Part shown: positions 1 through 9,913 of the stretch, piece after piece
How the letters are laid out: every line of letters begins with the position of its first letter
Position numbering within the stretch: position 1 is the first letter of the stretch
DNA from: Cryptomeria japonica
Lineage: Eukaryota > Streptophyta > Pinopsida > Cupressales > Cupressaceae
DNA length: 64,000 nt
NCBI RefSeq assembly: GCF_030272615.1
Contig: NC_081405.1
Span: 476,412,008 to 476,476,007, forward strand
Direction of reading: 5' to 3'
Notes under the pieces: generated by a model
Told to the model about the DNA's origin: nothing
Seen by the model: only the letters and a program-made list of their open reading frames with translations
The model's database searches: none
Program-made: the position numbers and the translations under genes

Positions 1-1149
1 GTGCTTTTAAATCATTTCAGACATGAGAAGAGGATTTATTTTCCCTATTTCCTTTTTAGGTCTTTGTTGCAATCTCTGAATAAGCATAGTAAGAATCCGA
101 CTTCGCCTGTGCTTCATTGCAGCCCCATTTTGCTCATTTATGAGCATTGCAAGATTCTAGCAATCCAGGAAAATAAGAGATTGTCAGTTTCATCAGGGAA
201 AGGTAAGAGGAAGATGGAGGAAGGTGGGCCTAGCAAGGAGGAGTTATCATAGACCAAAAAGAGTAAAAAACCTACTGTGGAGAAAATTCAAGAGGATATG
301 GGAAAACAAAAGGAAACGGAGGTAGATTCTGAGGTTTTGGCAAAAGAGGGAAGTGAGATGGAGACTGACGAGTTTGATGGAGAGGAGAGCTTGAAGGAAG
401 AGGAGATGGGGGAAGAGGAAAAGGAAGAGGAGATGGGGGAAGAGGAAGGGGGAGCTGAGGATGTTTCCGATCAGAATAGCCCAACCCATAGTGTGAGCAC
501 AGGTAAAGTTAATAGCTAGCCTATGGAGGTGCAGGACAAGCTCAATAACAAGGAAAGGTATTTGGAAACTGAGCAGGAGAAGGATAAGGAGAATTCGAGT
601 AGGGAGAGGGATAAATTTGGAGAGGGAATTATTCTGGATAAACTCAAAAATAAGTTTGAGGCTCGTATGGGATTTAACAGGTGAATATATGAGAGAATTA
701 TGTATCTAGAAAAAATCGATAAGCAACAAGAGGAGAAGGGAAAGAATGTGGAAAGTAACTAGGAATAGTGGCAAAAGGGTATGGAGGAAAAAGTGGAGAA
801 TATGGAAGCTCAGATTAGCAATCTGGAGGAAGGAAAAAATGCAATGAAAAACCTTCTGGGTATGATTTCGGATATCCTTTCCTCTGTGACTAAGAATTTA
901 GAAGAAATTGCCAATTTTATTGAAGGTTCCAACACTTCCAAACCTATTGTGGATCTCGACATCGATGAGGACGCTACTGAGGCAGAAACCATGGAAAGTG
1001 CTCTTGGTGGTGCGGCAAAAAGAACTAGGGCGAGCATGAAAAAAGCAGCTTTGGCCTCTTCTAAGGATATCCCCAAGCTAAGGGATAATATTAAAGACTT
1101 GCAAGGGATTAGCGGAAATTTGGATAATGCCCTTAAAAACATTAAGTAA
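1..1149 (+). pseudogene. Decayed acidic, lysine-rich coiled-coil ORF (probable transposon-derived)
   Basis: One reading frame runs from the left edge to a TAA at 1147-1149. It is broken only by in-frame stops (about 250, 517, 682, 760 and 766), with no frameshift. It encodes a low-complexity protein: a Glu/Lys-rich stretch with repeated EEMGEEE blocks at about 400-450, then heptad-like coiled-coil segments (781-900 and 1060-1146). No enzymatic domain is visible. Four stops are TAG and one is TGA, as expected for CAG and CGA codons after C-to-T change. A T/G-rich tail follows that resembles the 3' end of plant LINEs. It could be part of a LINE-related or non-autonomous element; I do not recognise the family, and the 5' end lies outside the window. 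Confidence 0.4.
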
Positions 1150-1330
1150 TCTGTCTTTTGCTTTCTTTATGTTTTAGTTGGATGTTGTTGGTTTTGCTGG
1201 TTTTGTTGGGCTTTTTTTCTGGTATTTTGCAATATGTTTTTTCTTGCTTCTTAATATTTTTATCAATTATCTTTTGTAATAGGGTTTTGGGATCCCTTCA
1301 AAACCTATTTTTCTCATAATCAAAAACATT
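1150..1330 (+). other. T/G-rich tail, LINE-3'-end-like
   Basis: The segment after the stop codon is strongly T/G-rich. It ends in a GTAATAGGG...GGGATCCC...CAAAACC pattern followed by an A-rich stretch, similar in style to 3' untranslated tails of plant L1-type LINEs. There is no clear poly(A) or target duplication. The minus-strand segment at 49100-49400 has a comparable tail. Confidence 0.3.
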
Positions 1331-2264
1331 ATTTCCTAATTTTTAATTCCTCTACTCATTCTCTCTCCTCTTGTAAAATCCTCCTTGCTTTTCCACTTGT
1401 CTTCTAATCTCTCATTATCTCACCTAATCACCCTCTCTAATCATTTTCTAGTGGCTAATCCTCATGATTAGCCACAAAATCAACCAATTTCCATAAATGG
1501 CTTGTCCCCTTTTAACCCCCAACCTTAAATGCACCAACTTTGGTCATTTCAAAGATTTCAAATTTACTCTCTTCCCCATGCATTCTCATCTACCCAATGA
1601 ATTTTTAATTCCTTCTCCCATTTCTTTTCCCCATGCATCTCATTATTAGGGAATTTTTAATTCCCTTGTCCTCCCCCAAGCAATTTTTTAATTCCTTTTT
1701 GCCTTTCCAATGTACTTGAGGGTAGCTTCCCCATGTACATTGTGGAGTGTGGAGATAAGAAATACCTTTATGACAAATCTCTTGGTCTCCACACCATGTC
1801 CCTTCAATCTATGTCCCCACCTTCCTTCATTTTCAACCCTTGATTAAATTTCAATCTCAACCATCCATTCATTCCTCTTCAAATCTATAAATTGGGGTCT
1901 CCTCTTTATTTCATATCTCATCTTGTGCAATCTTATGCTATCATTTTAGCTTTAGAACCCATCTTTGTAAATCACCACTATAGGCAAATAACATCCAAAA
2001 GCATAGTCATCCACATCTTTCATCCATTTGCAAACATCCATCCATCCTTTCATCCAATTTGTTGTGCATTGGAGAGCAACCACATATCAATCAAGGAGCA
2101 CATTAAAATCAAGTAGAGACAAGGGCGCATCCCACTTCATCCATTGCTCAATCCGAAGGAGAAGGTGAAGGTAATAAGGTAAAATGGTTTAGTTTCTATG
2201 CTTTGAATGCTTTTGTTTTTATTTCTAACCATTGCTATCTCCTTGTTGTTTTTCACCCTCTTCA
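1331..2264 (+). mobile_element. LTR (5'-truncated) of an old gypsy-type element
   Basis: This pyrimidine-rich segment has a TATA-like CTATAAATTGG at 1885-1895 and ends in CA at 2264, directly before a primer-binding-site-like sequence. The usual TG start is not seen, so the left boundary is approximate and the LTR is probably truncated. The same TATA context (CTATAAATTGG) occurs in the solo LTR at 23427-24996, so the two may belong to related gypsy families. Confidence 0.45.
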
Positions 2265-2283
2265 TTTTGGCACGCTCGGTGGG
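2265..2283 (+). other. Primer-binding-site-like sequence of the old gypsy element
   Basis: The sequence TTTTGGCACGCTCGGTGGG directly follows the LTR end. This form (TTGGCRCGCYCGGTGGGACC) is the usual junction after the 5' LTR in many plant gypsy elements. It fixes the plus orientation of the old element. Confidence 0.5.
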
Positions 2284-3357
2284 ACCCACGTCCCTAGTTT
2301 CTAACTTAAAATTTGAGTTTTTTTGTGATTTTTTATCTTGCAGGTTCTGGAACAGTGCCTACACCTAGAAATCGACGTATGCACCTATTTGCTTTAACAT
2401 CTCCATTGCAGATCAACGCCTCCATGTAAAATTTAAATTTTCTAACTGTCATTTTCCGTAGGGTTGTATTTCAACATTTTCGCCTTGCTTTCATGCCTCT
2501 ACATAGTGTCTTTGGACACTTAGTTTTAGAGCCTTATTTTTAGTTTTTGCAATGTAAAAAAAATAAAAATAATTAAAAATTAACTAAAAACAACAAAAAA
2601 AATCTTAGCATAGATTTTTCTTTTTGTTTTGACAACTGGACTAATCTTGTAGGTAATTTAGTTAATTTTTGGGTCTTCGTGGTGCTTCAGCATTTGTGCA
2701 GATGACCAACATTTGTGCTCTACTTCAACATCTATACATTGAACCAGAAAAAGCCTGCTTAGTTTTGATTTCAATTTTTCAATTTTTCAAATTTCAACTA
2801 ACTATTTAGTATTTAATTTCCTACATTGACATCTACGCAGATGCTTAATTTTTGCACTTAGGATCAACGCCTGTATCCGAGATGGTTTAAAATTCACACT
2901 TGAAATTTAAAAAAAATTGTTGTTTTTTGCTTTCTATTCTAGCAGTTTGTGCGTAGATTGTTTCAGCATTTGCGCAAATGTGTTAACGTCTGCACATGCT
3001 CTTTGGTGTCTACGCCTGCGGTTCAGCATCTACGCTGTAACCTTAGGAGGTTTTTGTTACTGATCTTAATTTCAGTTTTTGTAGGTTTTCTCCTGAGTCC
3101 AAGACTGCATTTTCAGACTACTAACTATTTCTTGCAGCACCGCTTGTCAAAGACAATTTTTTATCACTAGCTTAGTTTTTTTTTTTTGTATTTTAGATTA
3201 GAAAACCTTCGCATGTGGGATTAAAATTAACAAGTGTCTTCCATGTTTTGTGTGCTTGCACACATGTTTGGGTGGACCCACCATTGCACTTGAGTATCCT
3301 CTCCCCTCGCCTTCGTGGATCTTGGGTGTAAGAGTAAAAGCAATCAACAACACCCAT
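2284..3357 (+). other. Untranslated leader of the old gypsy element with degenerate short repeats
   Basis: There is no coding sequence. Variants of a short phrase (CAACATCTACGC, CAGCATTTGCGC, AACGCCTGTAT and similar) recur many times between about 2370 and 3060, giving a loose tandem-like texture. The segment is interrupted at 3358 by the gag-only retrotransposon and probably continues at 11181. Confidence 0.4.
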
Positions 3358-3362
3358 CTTTT
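3358..3362. repeat. Target site duplication CTTTT (left)
   Basis: CTTTT precedes the TG of the 5' LTR and is repeated exactly at 11176-11180 after the CA of the 3' LTR, the 5-bp duplication made by an LTR-retrotransposon integrase. Confidence 0.85.
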
Positions 3363-3534
3363 TGTAGCGTCCTAAAATTGCGACACTTGCAATTTCGACT
3401 GCATTTCGGTCTTCACGATGGCGACGCAACACGCAACTTGAATGGAGACCCTGAAACTTGCTCACGACACTAAAAACTGCATTTTTCAAGCACCTTGGCC
3501 TGAACCTCCTTGCACCCTGCTGTCCCGGGAGGTG

Positions 3535-3561
3535 GGACCAGAGCGCCCAGCGCCCTGGTCC
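3535..3561. repeat. GC-rich palindrome, single U3 copy in the 5' LTR
   Basis: Arms GGACCAGAGCGC and GCGCCCTGGTCC pair with one mismatch around a 3-nt loop (CCA). The same 27-bp design recurs through the element. Confidence 0.7.
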
Positions 3562-4160
3562 CTGGGTCCTATTTTGGGCCTGGTCTCCTAAGGGGTCTCG
3601 GGTCTTTTTGTTTGCAATTTGGAAATTAACTTTCCTGGTCGGCCTAAGGTCGGGAAAATCAGTCTATCAGCCCTAAATGACAAGTATATAAACTACATTT
3701 TTCTCTCTCATTTGGCATGAAGAGGATATGTGTAAAAGCGTGGAAACTATACTCAAGCATTCAAGCATTCAAGCATTCCTTCAAGCAATTGATCATTTCA
3801 AGTCTCCATTCAAGGCTAAGTGTTGCATTCAAGTCAAGGATTCAACCATTGAAGAGGAGATCACATACTACATGCTACAACATACAACATACAACATCTA
3901 TACCTTCGCACATAAGGATACAAACATCCTTAGAACAAGGTATTAGTACTTGTTTTACATACATTTACATTTACAGCACTTGCTCATTTCTTGGTTAATT
4001 CCAAAACCGGGGTTTGACCTAAAGGCAAACCCCTAATCCCTAACCCCCCAATCGTCTTCACTTTTCTGTGTGTAGGTTGCAGGTACGCGGCTGAAATTGA
4101 AGATCTGGAATCCTTGTGCAGAGACGAACGGATCCCCCTTCGTTTCGCGGATTTTTCGGA

Positions 4161-4187
4161 GGACCGTGGCGCCGGGCGCCATCGTCC
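4161..4187. repeat. GC-rich palindrome in the 3' part of the 5' LTR
   Basis: GGACCGTGGCGCC faces GGCGCCATCGTCC. It has the 27-bp length of the U3 palindromes but a different centre. The equivalent site in the 3' LTR is 10773-10799. Confidence 0.65.
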
Positions 4188-4563
4188 TGACAACTTTTGC
4201 TCAAATTTGCAGGACAGCGCCGTATTGACATTTTACTGCTAATTCCAGGTCCGCAGCTTCATACTGTATTCCTATCTCAGTTTATAAGCGAATCTTTATC
4301 ACTTTCTATGCATGCTTAGCTTAATTCTCCTATCAACATTCTTTACAAAAGAGGGTAGCCTTGCTGTCTTAACCCTTGAAACACATTTAGCATCCAATCT
4401 TGCATTGCGTGGGATTGGATCTTGTGGGTTTCAACCCCTCTTTTGAATGTAAAGTCTCTCCCCTAAGTGAAAACCATCGAATCCTAGCGAACCTCCCTTC
4501 TCTCTCCTCGGAGTTGGAAGAGGGGAGACCAACTAGGGTTCGATCACGATTTTCTGCTTTACA

Positions 4564-5734
4564 TTTTGGTGAACCTGACGTGAACATCCTTTCTGATTTT
4601 TCATGCTTAGATCTGAAAAAATTGATTACATTTCCATGTTTGATCTTTTGCAAAATTTTAGAGGTGATTGCATAAAAACCCTAAATTTTCTTTTTAGTAA
4701 TTGAACCTGCGAAATGTCTAAATGTTAATGCCTGTTTCAGATCTGCCCTTCTATTACAAATTTTCAATTCATATTTGTGCTTTAATTCTGAAAATTAAGT
4801 GGTTAAATGTCAAAACCCTAATTTTTGAAACCCTCTTGATTCAACCTTTGTCCGACAATTTCACTGATCAAAACATCTTCAAATCAGCTGTAACTTTGGA
4901 TTCCGCAATAAAATCACAATATCTTTCATCCCTGAAAATTTGAAAAAAAGTTGCGAGGACCGTGGTGCCGAGCACCATCGTCCCCGACATTTTTCCCGAA
5001 ATTTCGGGAGCGAGATCTTACTGTATTTTCCTGCTAAAATCTAGAATTTTGGCTGATTTTATCAATTTTAACACCTTCAAAATAACAGTCAAAGTTGGTC
5101 TTGTGATTGCTTGGATTAAGGCTTCTAAACATTTAAAAATCATTGAAATTGAAATTTTGTGTCAAAATTGTGTTCTCACTGTCCTAAATCTGAATAGTGT
5201 GTTATCATTCATTAAAAATTTCAGTGCTTTATTCAAATTCTTGCATTTTGTGACTTTTGAAATTAAGTGCTTAATTACAACAACTTTGATTTCCGCTTTC
5301 AAAATTGAATTTTGCGTGAAATTGAGTCAATTTTTAAATTTCAAAATTTGCATTGCTCTTGACATTCCCTCTAAAATCATAAAATTCAAAATTTCAGTTT
5401 CCCTCTCTTTTTCAAAATTCAAATTTTTGCATTTTTCGACAATCTTGATAGGGTTCAATTTCGAGATTACAACTTTAATTTGGCCTATCTACAGATCGTA
5501 AAATCACTCAATTTTTTCAGATTAGCTTTAAAATCATCATACCTTTCATCCCTGCAAATTTCAAAAAAAGTTGCAAGGACCGTGTTGCACTCCAGGCGCC
5601 ACGGTCCTGGGCATTTTTTCCGAAATTTCGGGAGACTGTTGTGATTGCATTTAACAGCTTAAATCCAAAAGATTGGCTGATTTTACTGAAAATTGCTACC
5701 TCTAAATTCAAAATCTTCTCTCTCTTTCTAGTGC
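4564..5734 (+). other. PBS and leader of the gag-only element
   Basis: The LTR is followed by TTTTGGTGAACCTGACGTG, in primer-binding-site position, but I cannot match it to a tRNA with confidence. The AT-rich leader has no gene. A roughly 100-bp segment occurs twice (about 4925-5010 and 5540-5635). Each copy carries a GC-rich palindrome (4957-4983, 5577-5607) and then CCCGAAATTTCGGG or a close variant (4995-5008, about 5619-5633). Directly before the gag ATG is a good splice-acceptor-like run (TTCTCTCTCTTTCTAG), so a spliced leader is possible. Confidence 0.6.
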
Positions 5735-8700
5735 ATGAGTTTTACAACAATAAGCCCTACTTACACTATTCCCGTTAGACGAAGCCTTAGAATTAAGTCT
5801 TTCCAAGGTTTAACTACTAAGGAGATGGAACCTAATTTGAATAGCCTTTTTAACGAGGACATGGGTAGTTCCTCTAATCCTCCTAATGATGAAGAAGCTC
5901 TCCATGAGGTTTCTGAAGAACAACTTTCGAAATTGGATAACCAATTTGACGATTTTCGACAATGGATGTCTCAAGAATACCCTGATAGTCAAGCTCTTCC
6001 TTTAATTGAGGGTCTAAAACGTATGCTTCAAAGTGATAAGAATGGAATTGATATTTTGCGTGGTATTGCACACATTGTGGATTCGAATGTGATGCCTATG
6101 AAAAGTTGTGCTGAAAATTTAGGTTATACACAACCTCCTACTCAAGTCAATCATTCTATTCCTTTGACAACTCCTATTGCTAGTATACCTACCTTTACAT
6201 CAAACATCATGGCTACTTCTATACAAGACATTCCTCCTGTGATTACTAGTCATGGGGGCAACCCTTCTTCTTCAATTAACCCTCTTCCTTCATTCAATCC
6301 GACTTCTTCATTCATTCCTTCAATGAGTGTCCCTATTATATCTCCACAAATGAACATGACGCAAGGGGGCAATTCATTTAACCATTCCATCCCTCCTTGT
6401 AGTATTCCTCCTGTCCAATCATCTCCTATGACTAATTATCATAGAGTCCCACCACCTTACTCTTTACCTTCTTTCAATAACACAACACCTCCATCTCAAT
6501 CTAACACATCCAATATGAACTCTTCGACTGAAGTGACCATTAACAATCTTGCACAAACTGTCTCTTCTTTACAGCAACAAATTGCCTCTATGAATCAATC
6601 TAAGTTTAGTGTGCCCACATTTGATGTTGTGAGCCCACTTTCTCTTGACATTGTTCGAGCTATCCCTCCTAAACATGTTGAAATCCTGCATTTGGAACTT
6701 TATAATGGTAAAGGAGATCCTCTAACACATGTTAAGACTTTTCAAACAATATGTACCGATTTTGCTTATGACCAAAGGTTGCTTGCAAAACTGTTTACTA
6801 GAACATTAAGAGACAAAGCCCTACAATGGTATTGCTCGTTGCCTTCTTATTCTATTACTTCTTTCGAACAACTTGCAAATGCTTTCATTCAACAATTTCA
6901 AAACAATATAAGTCCTAAGGTTACTTTGATTGATTTAATGCATTGTAAACAAGGTGTTAAAGAAAAAGTGACTGATTTCATTGGTAGATATAAGCATTTG
7001 TATGCTCAAATTTCTTTTCTAGTACCTGACAATGATATTCAAAGAATCTTTATTTCTAATTTACAAAAAGATATTCGAGACAAACTTCTGTTTTCTGAGT
7101 TTACTTCTTTCCAACAGTTGTGCGCCACTCTTCACAATTATCAACTGACTGTGAGTCAAATGGAACAATCACATCCTATGGCTCCGAGTGATAAGGGTGA
7201 CAGCAGTCAACAACCATTTGGGAAGTTTAAACCGAACAGAGATTCCATCAAATTCAATGAAAACATCATCAACAACAATGTGAATGCAGCATCAGGTGTG
7301 CCTCCTATTTCTAAATTTTTCAAGAAAGAAAGAAAGTATACTCCTTTGAATGAATCATTGCATAGTATTATGAATAAGTTATTGGAACAAAATGTGCTTA
7401 CTCTTCCTCCTATAAGACAAATTGATCCTGCAAAGATTACTTCACCTTATTTTGATAACAAATCTTTTTGTCAATTTCACCGTCAGCCTGGGCATGATAC
7501 TGAAAAATGTTTTTCTTTAAAGGGTAAAATTCAAGATTTGATTGATAATAATACTATCTCTGTTTCTGGTGTGAATGATAAAGGCAACACATCTGTAGCT
7601 CCTCCTAACCAAAATATTCAGATTTTCACTGATCCATTGCCTTCTCATACCTCTAATGCAATTGAGGCTAATGATTCCTCTCTCTCATCTGATGGTCTTG
7701 TGTCTGTGACTCCGAATGTGATTAACTTTGTAGAGCAGCAAGAAATCCCTAAAGAACCTTCCATCACATTTGATTCCAGTGAAACCATTAGGGCACCTGA
7801 TGGTCCTTTATACATAGTTGCAAAAGTTAAGAATACACCTTGCCATGGAGTGCTTATTGATCCTTCGTGCATGGTTAATGTTATTACTGAAGAATTTCTT
7901 TTTACTTTGCAATTGAATCAAGTGATCTATGACAAAACAGATGTGATTGTGAAACTATTTGATGCATTTTCTTCTCCTGCAATTGGTTCTATTACATTGC
8001 CTATTGAGGTCCATAACAAATCTCTTGATGTGAACTTTGCTATTATTCCATCTTCCGAACAATTTCGTGTGAAGCTTGGCTATCCTTGGCTATCTTCCAT
8101 GAAAGCTATTGCTTCTCCTATTCATAAGTGTTTGAAATTTCCCCATAATGGTGAAGTTGTTACTGTCAATCATAGTCTCTTTAAACCAGCTGAAAGAACT
8201 TCTAGCGTTCCTCTTGATTACTTTTGGCCTAAACCATTCCAATCTCTTCCTCCGCGAAGTGATCATCTTTTCAAATCTTATCAAAAGTGGAAAACAGATA
8301 TGATCCTATCTCTAAGTGAACCTAGAACACCTAAGCTTGACATTCCTATCATTCTTGAGAAGGAAGTTCTTCCTTTGAAAGATAAAACTAATGTCTTTCC
8401 TCAAGAAGATTCTCAACCCATCCCTATGGATGTGACTATGTCTATACCTAATAAACTTCCTAAGAGTAGACCTATACCTCCTCGTCATGATGGACTTGGT
8501 CTTCTCCCTAAACCAAAAATTCCTCCTTTATATGGAGCAGTTCCTCCTCCTTTTTATAGAGAGAAGAGACCTTCTTCTTCTCCTATTATCCAGCCTAAGA
8601 GACCACAACCTAAACACCCAAGTGCTAAGGATGAGAACATTCCTCCTCCTCAGTCTTCTCCACTTCCTACTAAGACTAGACGAAATCGTTCTGCACGTGA

Positions 8701-9175
8701 ACGCCGACGAAAGCATCGTCTTAGAGCTCAGGCAGCTGCTTCTCAAACTTTGCAATCTCCAAAAACACCTTCAACAAGCATGATTCCATTTTCTCCTCAG
8801 CTGGAAATTGAGCCGAAATCTCCTAAACATAAGATGCATGATGGTCTTGATCCTGTGCGAGTTAAAGATCCTATTTTTATAAATCTTGATGATGATATGG
8901 ATGAAAATGTTATTCATGATGAAAATATTACTCCTCTTGCTTCTGATAGTGAATATGAACTTGTTGATGTCGATAACCATTTATCTAATGAATTTTCTAA
9001 AGCACTTATCCTAGCTCCTAGACAAGAACAATGTGGCTCGGAACATGAACATAGCCCTTGTTTGGATCTTGTGATAGCTCCATCTGCTGTGTTGGATGTT
9101 CCTCCTCTAGCGTGTTCCCTGCCTTCCCGAAACATTGATCAGCAAGATCGGGGGGTAGATGACATGCTAGACTAG
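5735..9175 (+). CDS. Intact gag/protease-like polyprotein of the gag-only LTR element
   Basis: An uninterrupted ORF of 1146 codons. Residues about 1-300 are Ser/Pro/Asn-rich and disordered-looking. Residues about 308-478 are a retrotransposon gag (capsid-type) region, with the LYNGKGDPLTHVKTF and DKALQWYCSLP signatures usual in gypsy gag. A Cys/His motif CQFHRQPGHDTEKC is at about 579-592. Residues about 690-800 match the fold region of a retroviral-type aspartic protease, but the expected D-[ST]-G-like catalytic site reads IDPSCMVNV (about 708), so activity is doubtful. The C-terminus is Pro-rich, with a basic RRNRSARERRRKHRLR segment near 980-1000 and an acidic end. There is no pol. The ATG at 5735 is the first in frame and follows a splice-acceptor-like tract. 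Probable role: particle protein that packages its own RNA using enzymes in trans. Confidence 0.85.
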   Translation: MSFTTISPTYTIPVRRSLRIKSFQGLTTKEMEPNLNSLFNEDMGSSSNPPNDEEALHEVSEEQLSKLDNQFDDFRQWMSQEYPDSQALPLIEGLKRMLQSDKNGIDILRGIAHIVDSNVMPMKSCAENLGYTQPPTQVNHSIPLTTPIASIPTFTSNIMATSIQDIPPVITSHGGNPSSSINPLPSFNPTSSFIPSMSVPIISPQMNMTQGGNSFNHSIPPCSIPPVQSSPMTNYHRVPPPYSLPSFNNTTPPSQSNTSNMNSSTEVTINNLAQTVSSLQQQIASMNQSKFSVPTFDVVSPLSLDIVRAIPPKHVEILHLELYNGKGDPLTHVKTFQTICTDFAYDQRLLAKLFTRTLRDKALQWYCSLPSYSITSFEQLANAFIQQFQNNISPKVTLIDLMHCKQGVKEKVTDFIGRYKHLYAQISFLVPDNDIQRIFISNLQKDIRDKLLFSEFTSFQQLCATLHNYQLTVSQMEQSHPMAPSDKGDSSQQPFGKFKPNRDSIKFNENIINNNVNAASGVPPISKFFKKERKYTPLNESLHSIMNKLLEQNVLTLPPIRQIDPAKITSPYFDNKSFCQFHRQPGHDTEKCFSLKGKIQDLIDNNTISVSGVNDKGNTSVAPPNQNIQIFTDPLPSHTSNAIEANDSSLSSDGLVSVTPNVINFVEQQEIPKEPSITFDSSETIRAPDGPLYIVAKVKNTPCHGVLIDPSCMVNVITEEFLFTLQLNQVIYDKTDVIVKLFDAFSSPAIGSITLPIEVHNKSLDVNFAIIPSSEQFRVKLGYPWLSSMKAIASPIHKCLKFPHNGEVVTVNHSLFKPAERTSSVPLDYFWPKPFQSLPPRSDHLFKSYQKWKTDMILSLSEPRTPKLDIPIILEKEVLPLKDKTNVFPQEDSQPIPMDVTMSIPNKLPKSRPIPPRHDGLGLLPKPKIPPLYGAVPPPFYREKRPSSSPIIQPKRPQPKHPSAKDENIPPPQSSPLPTKTRRNRSARERRRKHRLRAQAAASQTLQSPKTPSTSMIPFSPQLEIEPKSPKHKMHDGLDPVRVKDPIFINLDDDMDENVIHDENITPLASDSEYELVDVDNHLSNEFSKALILAPRQEQCGSEHEHSPCLDLVIAPSAVLDVPPLACSLPSRNIDQQDRGVDDMLD

Positions 9176-9913
9176 TTACATTAGCATAGCAGATTCTCTC
9201 CCCCTCTCTTTTGTTACTTCTTCTATATGTTATTCTCATTCTTCTATTTGTTGTCCTTGGTGTTGTCTACTTGAGGATGATGCAAAGCATTGAGATCTCT
9301 CGGTCTCTCTCATGTTGACTCAAAAGACACATGTGTTCCCTTCTTCTAGGTGACCTTCCTTGATTGGGGAATGAAGAACAATTATGCATACATACATATG
9401 ATATATATACATGAATTATCATACAGCATACTGACCCCGAGGAAAGCGAAGTCACCTTTCTTTGTGTTTTGTGTCTATTATCCTTGGGTTTATCTCACAC
9501 TTGGGGGCTAAATCCTTGCAATAATGTGCTCCTTTCTCATTTTCTTATATGTATCACTACGTTAAAACAATCACCCCCGGTGAGGCGTGTGCGATCGCTT
9601 TAACGTAGGGGGGCATACATCCCGTTCATATCTTTTCAAGATAATTGAAAATTTCTTGGCAAATTTAGCCTTGCCTTGAAAATTTTTGATATCTTTCTTG
9701 CATGACTTATAGTGAGGGAGCCTTACTACTGACAGTCATGGTTCTCCCTTGTGATCTTCCCTTTTACTTTGTCAATCGAAGTCGTAAGATCCTTAGTCCA
9801 CTGGGGGCTTGGTGTATCTTGCCTCCTTGACATGGTGAAAGTCTTTCAATGTTGTTTCCTTGTACTTTACCGGAAGTATGAGCATACATACTCCCGCTAA
9901 AGTGGGGGCTAAA
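9176..9913 (+). other. 3' untranslated internal region with stem-loop and polypurine tract
   Basis: No gene. CTACGTTAAA (9557-9566) and TTTAACGTAG (9599-9608) form a perfect 10-bp stem. The G-rich phrase TGGGGGCT(AAAT) appears near 9502, 9802 and finally 9902. The last copy (AAAGTGGGGGCTAAA) abuts the 3' LTR and is the likely polypurine primer. Confidence 0.6.

Larger units (their letters stand above)
3363..4563 (+). repeat. 5' LTR of the gag-only element
   Basis: 1201 bp, TG...CA, nearly identical to 9914-11175. A likely TATA signal (AAGTATATAAACTAC) is near 3680. It contains one GC-rich palindrome in the presumed U3 (3535-3561) where the 3' LTR has three, and another at 4161-4187. Confidence 0.85.

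Noticed and set aside
8487-8783. Second frame inside the gag-only ORF
   Set aside because: Shadow frame of the Pro/Arg-rich coding stretch; Leu-rich by composition.
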